64,000 bases of DNA, from positions 1 through 64,000 of the forward strand of contig NZ_VOHQ01000011.1 of NCBI RefSeq assembly GCF_009192765.1, written 5' to 3'. The position numbers and the translations under genes are program-made. The notes under the pieces are model-generated. The model did not search any database. It saw only the letters and a list, made by a program, of their open reading frames with translations, and had not been told where the DNA came from. Numbering within the stretch: the stretch's first letter is position 1; every line of letters starts with the position of its first letter. This document shows, one piece after another, positions 43,722 through 53,260 of this stretch. The DNA is from Agriterribacter humi (lineage in GTDB: Bacteria > Bacteroidota > Bacteroidia > Chitinophagales > Chitinophagaceae).

Positions 43722-44070
43722 AGTTTATGCTGTTTTTCAATATACAGACGTTGTTAAGAATGTAATGTTTAATCATTAATAACTGGTATTAACAATGCCC
43801 TAACATTGCTTTTGGTGGCCGAAGTTTGGGTGTAGTAACATTTCATTTATCTGTTGTATTTATTTGAATATCGAAACAGGTATAATTACCTTCTTTATTC
43901 TTCCTGTAATAGTTTCTACTTAGCTATTCCTTGCTGAAATGCAGATTCGTTCTATTTTTTTGATTTATTTGCGGATACATATGGAAGTTGTTTTGTTTTT
44001 ATGTAATTTCCTTACGTTAAGCGAAGTTGAAATGAATACTACAGGTACACACTTTTTATTGTTACATTAA
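43722..44070. other. Divergent intergenic region, nothing specific seen
   Basis: 349 AT-rich bp between the DUF4136 lipoprotein gene and the CHASE3/PAS kinase gene, transcribed apart. It must hold both promoters, but no clear TAnnTTTG box, repeat or hairpin is visible on either strand. Confidence 0.5.
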
Positions 44071-46218
44071 ATGCAATTATTTACAGGAAAAATATTGCTT
44101 TTAATACTTTTTTTCATAGCTGCTACAGTGGCTGTGGCCGTATATTTTTCTATACTGCAGTCAACGGAAGTAAACAAAACTTTCTTAAATATTTCCGTTT
44201 CGCAAAATGTACTGTATCACACACAAAAATTGCTTTCCGCCACCAAACAAAATGAAAGTGCGGTACAGGAATATATTTTAACAGGAAATGAAAGTGTTCT
44301 TAATTCCCTGCCGGAAATTTATGCTGCTGTTAAAAACGAATATGAGCAACTGGCAGTTTTTACCAAAAGCAATCCCCTCCAGCGTAAAAAAATGGATTCG
44401 CTTTCTTCTTATATTCAAATTGGACATTTATGGTCTGATAGCATAGTAGCTATGCGCCGCAACCAGGGGCAGGCCGAAGCAGCGCAATGGATAACCAGCG
44501 ATACGGTAAAAAACCTGGTAAGCAAAACCAATGAACTTATAGCTGGTATTGAAATGGAAGGGCAAAAGCTGCTGGAGTTAAGGCAGGAGAACAATGCAGT
44601 TGCTATGGCGGGGTTCAAAAAAACCTGGTATATAGTAATAGCCCTGCTGATGGTGCTTATAATTATGCTTACCCAAAAGTTAAGAATTGACGTGCTGATA
44701 GGTAAAAAAGCAAATGCGGCAATGCAGTACAATGCATTGCTGATGGAACATATTAAGGATGCCGTTATTTCTACGGATAAGAATTTTGCCATAGTAAGCT
44801 GGAACCGGAGAGCAGAAAAGCTTTCGGGCTGGAGCGAAGATGAAATGCGGGGAAAAAATCTTGTTAAGATCGTAAAACCTGTGTACAGGGAAGAAGGTAC
44901 TGAATCTGTTGTTGTAAAAGAGCTGCTAAAAAATGAATCCTGGGAGGGAGAAACCAGTTTTCAAAAAAGGAATGGTGAGCAGGCTACCGTGCTGGTTTCG
45001 GCTGCGATTATAAAAGATTACAATGGCAGGCTGAAAGGAATTGTAGCTATTATAAGAGACATCAGCGCGCAAAAACAGTTGGAAGCACAGTTAACAAAAT
45101 TTAATTCGGAATTGGGCAAACAGGTGGAAGACCGCACATTGGAAGTAAAACGCGTAGTGGATCAATTGCTGGGATCAGAAAAGAAATACAAGCTATTATT
45201 TGAGCACAACCCTTTGCCTATGTGGATGATTACCATGCCCGACATGAATATTACAGATGTTAACGATGCAGCGGTACATCATTATGGTTACGCAAGGCAC
45301 GAATTTTTAAACCTGAACTTGCGGGATATACATCCCCAGTCGGATGTGAACGCTTTTCTCCGCTATATGAAGGAACAATCTTCGGGTTATCATAATGCAG
45401 GTGTTTGGCGCCAGTATAAAAAAAACCGTAACATCATTTTTGTTGAAATATATGCTTACAGCATGAAACTGGAAGGCAGGGATATAAGGCTGGTTTTGTC
45501 TCATGATATTACTCAAAAAATCGAAGCCGAAAAAAAGCTTAAACAATCGCTCGGACAAATACGGATGCTTACCGGGCACCTGCAGGAAGTGAGGGAAGAA
45601 GAACGCAAAAATATTGCCAGAGACATTCATGACGAACTGGGGCAACAGCTCACTATTTTAAAAATGGATGTGGCATGGATTATAAAAAAATTGCAAAATC
45701 CAGACGAAATTTTAATAGCCCAGTTAAAGGGATTGCTTGATACTATTGACGGTACGATGAAATCTGTTCGCAGAATGTGTTCGGAGTTGCGTCCGGCCTT
45801 ATTAGATGATCTTGGGCTGATTGCGGCCATGGAATGGCAGGCGCGTGAGTTTGAAAAGAATACCGGTATTATCGTGGAGTTAACATTACCGGCTGAAGCG
45901 CTGATGCTTGTGCCTGAAATTAAAACAGGTTTATTCCGTATATTTCAGGAGTCGCTTACTAATATTGCCCGGCATGCACAAGCACGGGAGGTAAAGGTGA
46001 ATTTACAGGAAGAAGATAAATCGCTTGTATTAAATATCGGGGATAATGGTAAAGGATTCGATACGTCTATACTGAATGAAAAGAGTACCCTGGGTATCCT
46101 GGGGATGGAAGAAAGAAGTTTAATGATGGGTGGAAAATATGTAATTGAAAGCGAACCGGGGAAAGGCACAACGGTAAAAGTAACCGTTCCCGTGAAAAGG
46201 AAAAATACGATTATCTAA
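44071..46218 (+). CDS. Membrane PAS-domain histidine kinase (NarX/DegS type)
   Basis: Membrane span at about 6-28, a CHASE3-like helical extracytoplasmic domain (about 30-180), second span (about 186-202), then two PAS domains (about 220-335, NALLMEHIKDAVISTDKNF; about 370-480, LLFEHNPLPMWMITMPD) and a HisKA_3 module with phospho-acceptor in ERKNIARDIHDELGQQLTIL (about 512-531). The HATPase has LTNIARHAQAREVKV and GDNGKGFDTS. This class pairs with NarL-type regulators, one of which begins 18 bp downstream. It senses an unknown signal and phosphorylates that regulator. Confidence 0.94.
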   Translation: MQLFTGKILLLILFFIAATVAVAVYFSILQSTEVNKTFLNISVSQNVLYHTQKLLSATKQNESAVQEYILTGNESVLNSLPEIYAAVKNEYEQLAVFTKSNPLQRKKMDSLSSYIQIGHLWSDSIVAMRRNQGQAEAAQWITSDTVKNLVSKTNELIAGIEMEGQKLLELRQENNAVAMAGFKKTWYIVIALLMVLIIMLTQKLRIDVLIGKKANAAMQYNALLMEHIKDAVISTDKNFAIVSWNRRAEKLSGWSEDEMRGKNLVKIVKPVYREEGTESVVVKELLKNESWEGETSFQKRNGEQATVLVSAAIIKDYNGRLKGIVAIIRDISAQKQLEAQLTKFNSELGKQVEDRTLEVKRVVDQLLGSEKKYKLLFEHNPLPMWMITMPDMNITDVNDAAVHHYGYARHEFLNLNLRDIHPQSDVNAFLRYMKEQSSGYHNAGVWRQYKKNRNIIFVEIYAYSMKLEGRDIRLVLSHDITQKIEAEKKLKQSLGQIRMLTGHLQEVREEERKNIARDIHDELGQQLTILKMDVAWIIKKLQNPDEILIAQLKGLLDTIDGTMKSVRRMCSELRPALLDDLGLIAAMEWQAREFEKNTGIIVELTLPAEALMLVPEIKTGLFRIFQESLTNIARHAQAREVKVNLQEEDKSLVLNIGDNGKGFDTSILNEKSTLGILGMEERSLMMGGKYVIESEPGKGTTVKVTVPVKRKNTII

Positions 46219-46236
46219 ATCCGAAAACCAGGTATT

Positions 46237-46869
46237 ATGATGAGGATTCTCATTGCTGATGATCATGCTATTGTACGAAGAGGATTAAAACAACTGATTC
46301 TTGAAGAATATCCTTCTGCGCAGTTAGCCGGCGCGAAAGATACGGAAGAACTCATGTCCAAACTAATGGAGGAGCCATGGGATATTGTAATCTGTGATCT
46401 GAATATGCCCGGGCGAAGCGGGCTGGATGCGCTGCACCAGATCAGGCTGTCTTATCCTTCGCTGCCTGTGCTCATTATGAGCATGTATCCCGAAGATCAG
46501 TATGCCCTGCGGGTATTAAAAGCCGGGGCTTCAGGCTATTTGGGTAAGGATAATATACACGAAGATATTATTAAGGCGATACATACTGTTTTGCTGGGCA
46601 AAAAATTTATTACCCCTTCAGTAGCCGAGAAATTAGCCCAGGCCTTTGGATCCAAAAACCAGGAACTCAACCTCCACGAAAAACTTTCAGACCGGGAGTT
46701 TGATGTGTTTAAACTCCTGGCTGGGGGCAAGGCTGTTTCAGATATTGCAGAACAACTTTCATTGAGCGTTACTACGGTAAGCACCTACCGGGCACGCGTA
46801 CTCGAAAAAATGAACATGAAATCAAACGCAGATCTTACACGCTATGCGCTCAACAATAGCCTTATCTGA
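46237..46869 (+). CDS. NarL/FixJ-type response regulator
   Basis: Receiver domain (1-120) with acidic pocket ADDH (Asp8, Asp9), phospho-acceptor Asp in IVICDLNMPGRSG (about residue 54), Ser in LIMSMYPEDQ and Lys in YLGKDN. A LuxR-type HTH follows (about 145-205): LSDREFDVFKLLAGGKAVSD, TTVSTYRARVLEKMNMKS. It is the cognate partner of the kinase just upstream (18-bp gap) and would bind DNA when phosphorylated. Confidence 0.95.
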   Translation: MMRILIADDHAIVRRGLKQLILEEYPSAQLAGAKDTEELMSKLMEEPWDIVICDLNMPGRSGLDALHQIRLSYPSLPVLIMSMYPEDQYALRVLKAGASGYLGKDNIHEDIIKAIHTVLLGKKFITPSVAEKLAQAFGSKNQELNLHEKLSDREFDVFKLLAGGKAVSDIAEQLSLSVTTVSTYRARVLEKMNMKSNADLTRYALNNSLI

Positions 46870-47091
46870 TTTTAATAAAGTGTGAGGTATGGGGTATAAG
46901 GTATAAGGCATCAGCCCTCAGCTATCAGCAATACCTCTCACCGCTGACTTCTCACTATTCACCATTCACTACTCACCACTGACTACTCACCACTGTAGTA
47001 GTTTGTCTACAAATTTTCGGCTTTTCACTCTACACCTCAACCCGGAATAGTTGCCTAATTTTCTCCCCGCGCTAAAGCCCGCGTACACCGT
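46870..47091. repeat. Intergenic simple-sequence tract rich in CTCACCACT
   Basis: Between the two regulators, 46935-46995 repeats variants of TCACTATTCACCATTCACTA and CTCACCACTGACTA. Similar tracts lie at 22238-22266 and 26491-26520. No gene is present. Confidence 0.6.
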
Positions 47092-47517
47092 ATGCTCAGG
47101 ATATTAATTGCAGATGATCACGAATTTATCCGTAAAGGACTTAAACAGATACTTACGGAAGAATATCCTGATGTATATATAGGGGAGGCAGAAGATACGG
47201 GAACCTTACTGTCAATGGTTTTTTCGGAACCCTGGAACCTGGTGGTATCAGATATTTCCATGCCGGGTGGAGGAGGGCTGGAGGCGCTGAACAGTATTAA
47301 ACAGCAATTGCCCGAAATGCCTGTGCTGGTATTGAGCATTTATCCTGAAGATCAGTTTGCGCTGCGCGTATTGCTTGCCGGCGCTTCCGGTTACCTTAAT
47401 AAAGATTCTGCACCTGAAACACTTTTAAAAGCCGTGAAAGATATTCTCGCCGGTAAAAAATACATTACTCCTGCTGCCAAAGGGTTTACCCAGCGGGGTG
47501 ATAATGATAAAAAGTAA
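47092..47517 (+). CDS. Stand-alone receiver protein, paralogue without output domain
   Basis: A receiver domain closely related to the regulator at 46237: ILIADDHEFIRKGLKQIL, phospho-acceptor Asp in VVSDISMPGGGGLEAL, LVLSIYPEDQFALRVLLAGA and Lys in YLNKDS. The protein ends after ITPAAKGFTQRGDNDKK (141 aa), where the paralogue continues into its LuxR HTH. No HTH remnant is readable in the following 180 bp. It may compete for phosphate from the upstream kinase or act through protein contacts. It starts 222 bp after the full-length paralogue. Confidence 0.88.
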   Translation: MLRILIADDHEFIRKGLKQILTEEYPDVYIGEAEDTGTLLSMVFSEPWNLVVSDISMPGGGGLEALNSIKQQLPEMPVLVLSIYPEDQFALRVLLAGASGYLNKDSAPETLLKAVKDILAGKKYITPAAKGFTQRGDNDKK

Positions 47518-47610
47518 CACTGCAATACCCCTTTTATTACAAATTTTTTTCTCTGAATAACTGCATAACCTGCCTCGAAAAAGCAAAATCGAACTTCCGT
47601 TTTCCGGTAA

Positions 47611-47646
47611 AAAGAAACCGTTCCATTGTGGAACGGCTTCTTTTTG
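47611..47646. terminator. Bidirectional terminator between receiver gene and susD
   Basis: AAAGAAACCGTTCC pairs with GGAACGGCTTCTTT (one mismatch) over the loop ATTGT and runs into T residues. It separates the plus-strand receiver gene from the minus-strand susD. Confidence 0.8.
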
Positions 47647-47703
47647 AAATACCCGTGTGCAACTCTACAAACAGGTTTACAGTAACAATATCCTTTGCTT
47701 CAT

Positions 47704-49212
47704 TTAGTATCCGTCATTCTGGGTCAGTTTATCATTGATCAGAATTTGCGCAGCCGGAATGGGGAGAATGTATTCGGTGGCTTCGTATATATAATCCAAG
47801 TTATTAAAGGCCACACCGCCTCTTGGAACAGTAGGATGCGCTTTTTCTTCCGCACCATGCGCGTTCATAAAAGTGGCGAGTTCCGCAGGCGTCATTGTTC
47901 GGGTTAAATCAAACCAGCGGTGGTTTTCAAATGCCAGCTCTACTCTTCTTTCTTTGAGCACGGCGGTTCTGAAAGCATCTTTGCCCAGGCCGTTCAGCGG
48001 ATCAAGTCCTGCCCTGTCGCGCACCTCATTAAGGTAGCCTTCTGCTTCTGTGGAAGGTCCTGTAGCCTCATTAATAGCTTCAGCCAGCATAAGTAATACA
48101 TCAGCATACCTGTAAATCGGCCAATTATCATTGGTGCGACCGGCAATCGTATGCGGGTGATTGAATTTGTTAACATACGGAACAGGATAAAATACTCCAT
48201 CTTTCGTATACCCTGTTTTTAAAGAAACATCTTTACGCAAATCGCCTGCTTCGTAAGCAGCGATCATATTATTCGTGGGAATATTGCGCCCGTTTAATCC
48301 TTGTCCGGAAAAGCCTACTATGGCATTACCTGATTCTCTTGGTGCAAATACATACATGAAATTACTGTTTTCGCCAAGGTCGTTATCGCCCTGGTACTGG
48401 ATCTCAAAAACGGATTCTGCATTGTTCTTCAATGTTGGGCTGAAAACATCTGCGTAATCAGGCATCAAACTATAGCCCATCGGTAATATATCCTTCAATG
48501 CACTCACTGCTTCAGGATATTTTTTTACAGTGAGGTACATTTCTCCCAGCATAGTAAGAGCGGATCCTTTGGTAGCACGACCTCTTTTTGCTCCAGCCTG
48601 ATCTGCCTTAGTAGGCAGAGCAGCTACCGCTTCTTTAAGATCACTTTCAATCAGCGCATATACTTCTGCTACTGACTGGGTTCTTTCCAGCAGAAAAGCT
48701 TCGTCCGGTGTTTTAAATGTGTTTGTTACAAGCACCACATTGCCAAAATAACGCACCAGGTCGAAGTATAAAAAGGCCCGCAGAAATTTTAATTCGCCAT
48801 CGAGTTCCTTTTTTACAGCATCATCAATTGTTGATTCAGACAATTTCTCAATGCTTAAATTAACATTATATATAGCACTGTAATACCTGTTCCATAAATT
48901 AGAAATTTCTCCGTTTCCGGAATTTACAGTAGAGTATTCAAAAGCTTCCCAACCTGCGGCACCACCCCGGTCAGAAGGGTTCATGTCAATGGTGGTGTTA
49001 TCGGATGTCATTTCTTTAAAAATGTAATTTACATTGGTAATACCCTGCAACTGGCCGTAAACGCCATTAATAGCACGGTTCACCTGGGACTCATCTTTGA
49101 AGAATATATCCACACCTATCCGGGTTGGATCTGTTTTGTTCAGAAAATCTTTTTTACACGAAAAAAGAACAGAACAAAAGACTAAGCTGATTATCGGAAT
49201 TATATATTTCAT
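47704..49212 (-). CDS. SusD/RagB family nutrient-binding lipoprotein
   Basis: A lipoprotein signal (MKYIIPIISLVFCSVLFSC, Cys19) leads into the SusD fold: AINGVYGQLQGITNVNY, FLRAFLYFDLVRYFGNV (a family hallmark), then TPR-like helices and the C-terminal LKERRVELAFENHRWFDLTR. SusD caps the TonB-dependent SusC channel on the cell surface and captures a glycan or peptide. The substrate cannot be deduced, and no glycoside hydrolase is adjacent. It lies 11 bp after susC in one operon. Confidence 0.95.
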   Translation of the reverse strand: MKYIIPIISLVFCSVLFSCKKDFLNKTDPTRIGVDIFFKDESQVNRAINGVYGQLQGITNVNYIFKEMTSDNTTIDMNPSDRGGAAGWEAFEYSTVNSGNGEISNLWNRYYSAIYNVNLSIEKLSESTIDDAVKKELDGELKFLRAFLYFDLVRYFGNVVLVTNTFKTPDEAFLLERTQSVAEVYALIESDLKEAVAALPTKADQAGAKRGRATKGSALTMLGEMYLTVKKYPEAVSALKDILPMGYSLMPDYADVFSPTLKNNAESVFEIQYQGDNDLGENSNFMYVFAPRESGNAIVGFSGQGLNGRNIPTNNMIAAYEAGDLRKDVSLKTGYTKDGVFYPVPYVNKFNHPHTIAGRTNDNWPIYRYADVLLMLAEAINEATGPSTEAEGYLNEVRDRAGLDPLNGLGKDAFRTAVLKERRVELAFENHRWFDLTRTMTPAELATFMNAHGAEEKAHPTVPRGGVAFNNLDYIYEATEYILPIPAAQILINDKLTQNDGY

Positions 49213-49223
49213 GTGAAATAGCT

Positions 49224-52200
49224 TTAAAAGTTAAGTTTAGCGCCTATTGCAAATGTTCTTGGAACCGGGTAGGCCTCGTCATCATTTCCTCCCTGGGTAC
49301 TACCTCTCTGGCTTACATCCGGGTTATTGCCGGGGTAATTGGTAATCATGAACAAATTGTTGGCGCTTACAAATACGCGAATGTTGTTGACGAATTTTGT
49401 TTTGGGAAAATTATATCCAATGGTTACATTCTTCACCCAGCCATAACTTGCATCGTATACATACCTGTTGCTGCTTTCACGCGACCATTTGAAATAACTG
49501 GTACCGCCCTGTGCATGTACATCATTGGGGTTGCTGCCCGGATTTTCAGGCGATCTCCACCTGTCTTTGGCCTTGTCCAATACATTAAACACGCCATCCA
49601 TATTCATGGTAGATGCTTCAATATTCCTGTATACATCGAAACCCTGTGCGCCCATAAACAGCACATTAAAATCAAAACGTTTGTAATCGCCGTCAATATT
49701 AAAGCCCCAGGTAAATTTAGGATTAGGATTACCTATCTCTACCATATCTTTGGTGTCGTAGGTAATTTCACCATTTCCATCCGCATCACGGAACTTCATT
49801 CCACCTGGAATTACACCATCCTGCTTTGGCGATTTGTCAATTTCTTCCTGCGTATTAAAAATCCCTATCTTATCGTAACCATAGATCATTCCAATGGGTC
49901 TGCCAACTTTTTGTACATTATAGCCACCATAAAAGCTACCACTATACAGTATATCATTGGCCCCGTTTATTTCAAGTACTTTGGTTTTGTTGAAGGCGAT
50001 GTTAAATCCTGTTCTTAAATTCACTTCACCAATATGCTCACGGTAATTGATAGCCAGTTCCACTCCCCTGTTCTGTACCTTTCCTATATTGGTTAAACTG
50101 GTGGTAAAACCGGAGATAGCAGGTATGCTAACCGATAATAACATGTCGTTGGTCTGTTTATTATAGTATTCGGCGGTTACAGTTACTTTGTTACTAAAGA
50201 TTGAAAGATCCATACCAATATTAACCTGGTCAGACTTTTCCCATTGCAGTGCGGAATTTGCAAATGCACTCACTACTGCGCCAGGTGCAAATGAATTGTT
50301 GAGAATATAATTATTTGCGCTTAGGAATGAGAGGCTACTATAATTTCCGATGTCATTGTTACCTGTTTTACCATAACTCGCTCTTAATTTCAGGTCAGAT
50401 AGCCAGTTAATACCAGACATAAATTCTTCTCCACTTATTCTCCATCCTACAGAAGCTGAAGGAAAGTCCCCGTATTTATTCTGAAGTCCGAACCGGGAAC
50501 TGCCTTCCCTGCGGAAAGAGGCAGACAATAAATATTTGTCTTTATAGGCATAGTTAGCTCTTGCTATATAGGCCAGTAAACTCCATCCATATTCCGCAGA
50601 ACTGGAAGAGCGTATGGCTCCCGCATTCAGGAAAGGCGTAAGATCGTCCGGGAAAGTATTGGCATCCCCCCTGATATTTTTCACTGTCTCTTCCTGTGCG
50701 GTAAAACCAGCTAAAAAGTCTAACTGGTGATCATCGCCAATGTTAGGCGCATAGGTAAGCAACTGGTCAGCAGAATAGTTGAGCAGCCTGTCGTTTATTT
50801 CAATCGCGCTTGCTGTTTGCGGAGGGGCGCCGGATGTTCCGGTAGTGAGGCCTCTTCCAATGGTAGATGGTTTGTACTCCTTATACGTATTGTAGTTTAA
50901 CCGGATGTTTACAGAAGATCGGAATTTCAGGTTTTTTAATATCGCAACCTCAATATAAGCATTGGACAGCACATCGGCTATATCTCTTTTCTTGGAGTAA
51001 TTCTCCAACAGGAAAAGTGGGCTGGGATATGCGAATACCCCATCCTTGCCCCCAATAAAGGGTCTTATTTTTCCATTTTCATCATAAGCGGGTTCCCTGG
51101 GATCTATCAGGTAGCTTGAGCCTACGATGGCATCGCGCCCGTCTGTACTTGCCTGGTTTTGCCGGGTATAGCTTCCGTTAACATTCAACCCTAATGTTAT
51201 AAAATTTCTGACCTTACCGGATATATTGGCACGCGCAGAAAAGCGGTCATAATCGGTAACTTTAAGCGCACCCTCTTCCTTATAATAACCTACAGATAAC
51301 AGCGAATTAACATCGCCTTTGCCCGAGGACAGGGTGAGGTTTACATCAGTATAAGGCGCATTATTATTTAATATTTCATTAAACCAATTGGTAGAATATT
51401 TGGTTTGTTCCGGGTAACGGTAACCTTCAGGAACTTCATCAATAGAAGGTTCTCTATGTTCGAGGATGCGGATTTTATCCATGAATACGTCTTTCTTAAA
51501 CTGGGCGAATTCCGGCCCGTTCAATACTTTTATTCTTCTTGATTTTGGAACATTCTGTATCCCGTAATCAACCGACAGGTTTAAGTTTGTCTGTCCTGCC
51601 TTCGCGCTTTTTGTGGTAATCAATACCACACCATTGGATCCGCGGGCGCCATAAATGGCTGTGGCGGATGCATCTTTTAAAATAGAGATGCTTTGAATAT
51701 CATTAGGGTTAAGGTTTTGCCCTACACTGGTACCTACTGCAAACCCGTCAATAACATATAAAGGGGAACTTCCTGCTCCCAGGGAACCGATGCCTCTTAT
51801 TCTTACTTCAAATTCTCCGCCGGGAGTTCCGTTTCTTTGCGTGGCAACCACGCCAGGCGCCTGCCCCTGTATCATTTGTGTTACATTTCTCGAAGGCAGT
51901 TCACCCAGGTCGTCAATGTTAACACTGGATACCGCTGCTGTAATATCTCTTTTCCGTTGAGAACCGTAACCTACTACTACTACTTCTTCCAATCCTTTGT
52001 CTGCTGCAATAAGCCTTATGGTAAGGCTGGTATTGCTGCTTACCTTTACTTCGCTTTCCTGGAAACCAACAGAACTAAAAACCAGCGTAGCGCCCTGTGG
52101 CGCTGTGATACTAAAATTTCCTGCCTCGTCGGTTGTTGTTCCATTTTGTGTACTTTTAACCGTTACGGTTACGCCCGATAAAGCGCTTCCGTTTGATGCG

Positions 52201-52325
52201 GCAACAACCTTACCCGAAATGGTAAGATTTTGCTGGGCGAAGAGGGCGGCACTGAACAGTACGGCCACAATAAACGCCATCATGTGCTTACCTCCATAGG
52301 AGGTGTGTAGATGCATTTTAATCAT
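49224..52325 (-). CDS. SusC/RagA family TonB-dependent outer-membrane transporter
   Basis: A signal peptide (about 1-31, MMAFIVAVLFSAALFAQQ) is followed by a CarboxypepD_reg-like domain (about 33-115, ISGKVVAASNGSALSGVTVT), the plug domain (VVVGYGSQRKRDITAAVSSV, IRGIGSLGAGSSPLYVIDGF, NPNDIQSISILKDASATAIY) and a long 22-strand barrel, ending in TFAIGAKLNF with the terminal aromatic residue. The SusC signature is complete. Length 1033 aa. With SusD it imports an unidentified oligomer using TonB/ExbBD energy. Confidence 0.96.
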   Translation of the reverse strand: MIKMHLHTSYGGKHMMAFIVAVLFSAALFAQQNLTISGKVVAASNGSALSGVTVTVKSTQNGTTTDEAGNFSITAPQGATLVFSSVGFQESEVKVSSNTSLTIRLIAADKGLEEVVVVGYGSQRKRDITAAVSSVNIDDLGELPSRNVTQMIQGQAPGVVATQRNGTPGGEFEVRIRGIGSLGAGSSPLYVIDGFAVGTSVGQNLNPNDIQSISILKDASATAIYGARGSNGVVLITTKSAKAGQTNLNLSVDYGIQNVPKSRRIKVLNGPEFAQFKKDVFMDKIRILEHREPSIDEVPEGYRYPEQTKYSTNWFNEILNNNAPYTDVNLTLSSGKGDVNSLLSVGYYKEEGALKVTDYDRFSARANISGKVRNFITLGLNVNGSYTRQNQASTDGRDAIVGSSYLIDPREPAYDENGKIRPFIGGKDGVFAYPSPLFLLENYSKKRDIADVLSNAYIEVAILKNLKFRSSVNIRLNYNTYKEYKPSTIGRGLTTGTSGAPPQTASAIEINDRLLNYSADQLLTYAPNIGDDHQLDFLAGFTAQEETVKNIRGDANTFPDDLTPFLNAGAIRSSSSAEYGWSLLAYIARANYAYKDKYLLSASFRREGSSRFGLQNKYGDFPSASVGWRISGEEFMSGINWLSDLKLRASYGKTGNNDIGNYSSLSFLSANNYILNNSFAPGAVVSAFANSALQWEKSDQVNIGMDLSIFSNKVTVTAEYYNKQTNDMLLSVSIPAISGFTTSLTNIGKVQNRGVELAINYREHIGEVNLRTGFNIAFNKTKVLEINGANDILYSGSFYGGYNVQKVGRPIGMIYGYDKIGIFNTQEEIDKSPKQDGVIPGGMKFRDADGNGEITYDTKDMVEIGNPNPKFTWGFNIDGDYKRFDFNVLFMGAQGFDVYRNIEASTMNMDGVFNVLDKAKDRWRSPENPGSNPNDVHAQGGTSYFKWSRESSNRYVYDASYGWVKNVTIGYNFPKTKFVNNIRVFVSANNLFMITNYPGNNPDVSQRGSTQGGNDDEAYPVPRTFAIGAKLNF

Positions 52326-53260
52326 AATAGTTGTTTTGATGTTTAATAATTGATAGAGGCAATACGGAGAACGATTTGATTTTGCATTATTTGTATTAAA
52401 TGATGTTACGTGAATGGAAGAGAAAGTGAAAAAAAGGAGTATAGATAATTGTTTGCTGATACGCTATACAAAGGGATACTGGTAATTGCGGGCGGCGTTT
52501 TAATTAACCCAATACCCGCAGGCATCGTTAATGCCAGAGTTGTTTTCATTTGCAAGTTTTTCGTTATTCACAATAATTTTTCCCACACAAGGATGAATCC
52601 TTAAATCCTGGCCGAATTAATTATTTTACAGTTAAAATTAATTACATAATTCCGCACCTTCATCCTGTACTCACCTGTCGGAGAAAAGAAATTCCAATAC
52701 TGTTTTTATTTTTAGTGTAAAAATGTAAACTTCTCCGTCATGTTTCTCTTTCTTAAATAACGGCATCAGGATTAGTTCGCCGCATTAATATACCTGTACA
52801 AGTTGCTAAAAGCCGCAATTGTTTTTCCACTTAATGACCTTTCGGGATACAGATTCTTTCATTTTTTACCTGAACCAAACATAAAGAAATTAAATTTAAT
52901 TAAACAATTTTAAATAAAATAAAAGTATTTGAAAGTTAATGCTGTGTAAACAGGCATAAATTTTAAAAGCTTTTGAAATCATAGAACTTAGATAAAAACG
53001 CCATTGGTTGTTAAACGAGGGAGCATAGATCCCTGGTTATTGCACGAGGCGTGCCTTATGTTGTGTGTAAATATTTACAACCTTTTTTTCAACAGCAGAG
53101 CAAAATAAAATTGCTTTGTATGCTATACCAAACATATTACAGGTAATAATTTTTACATTAAGAGGTGTGGCAAAATACAGCTTACTGTTAATGTTTTTTT
53201 GTGTGGTAAGCTATAGTGTATTTTTGCGCCGTTGTTACACGCCAAATACATTTGTTGTTC
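52326..53260. other. Large AT-rich intergenic region between susC and AraC regulator
   Basis: About 0.9 kb with no gene I can support. It holds a small hairpin (GGCAT / ATGCC near 52521) and the regulator promoter at 53198-53226. The susC promoter must be here, but no clean TAnnTTTG box is visible on the minus strand. Confidence 0.5.
53198..53226 (+). promoter_or_regulatory. Promoter of the AraC-family regulator
   Basis: TTTG at 53198-53201, a 17-bp spacer and TATTTTTG at 53219-53226 fit the Bacteroidota primary sigma consensus. Transcription would start about 53233, roughly 28 bp before ATG 53261. Confidence 0.7.
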
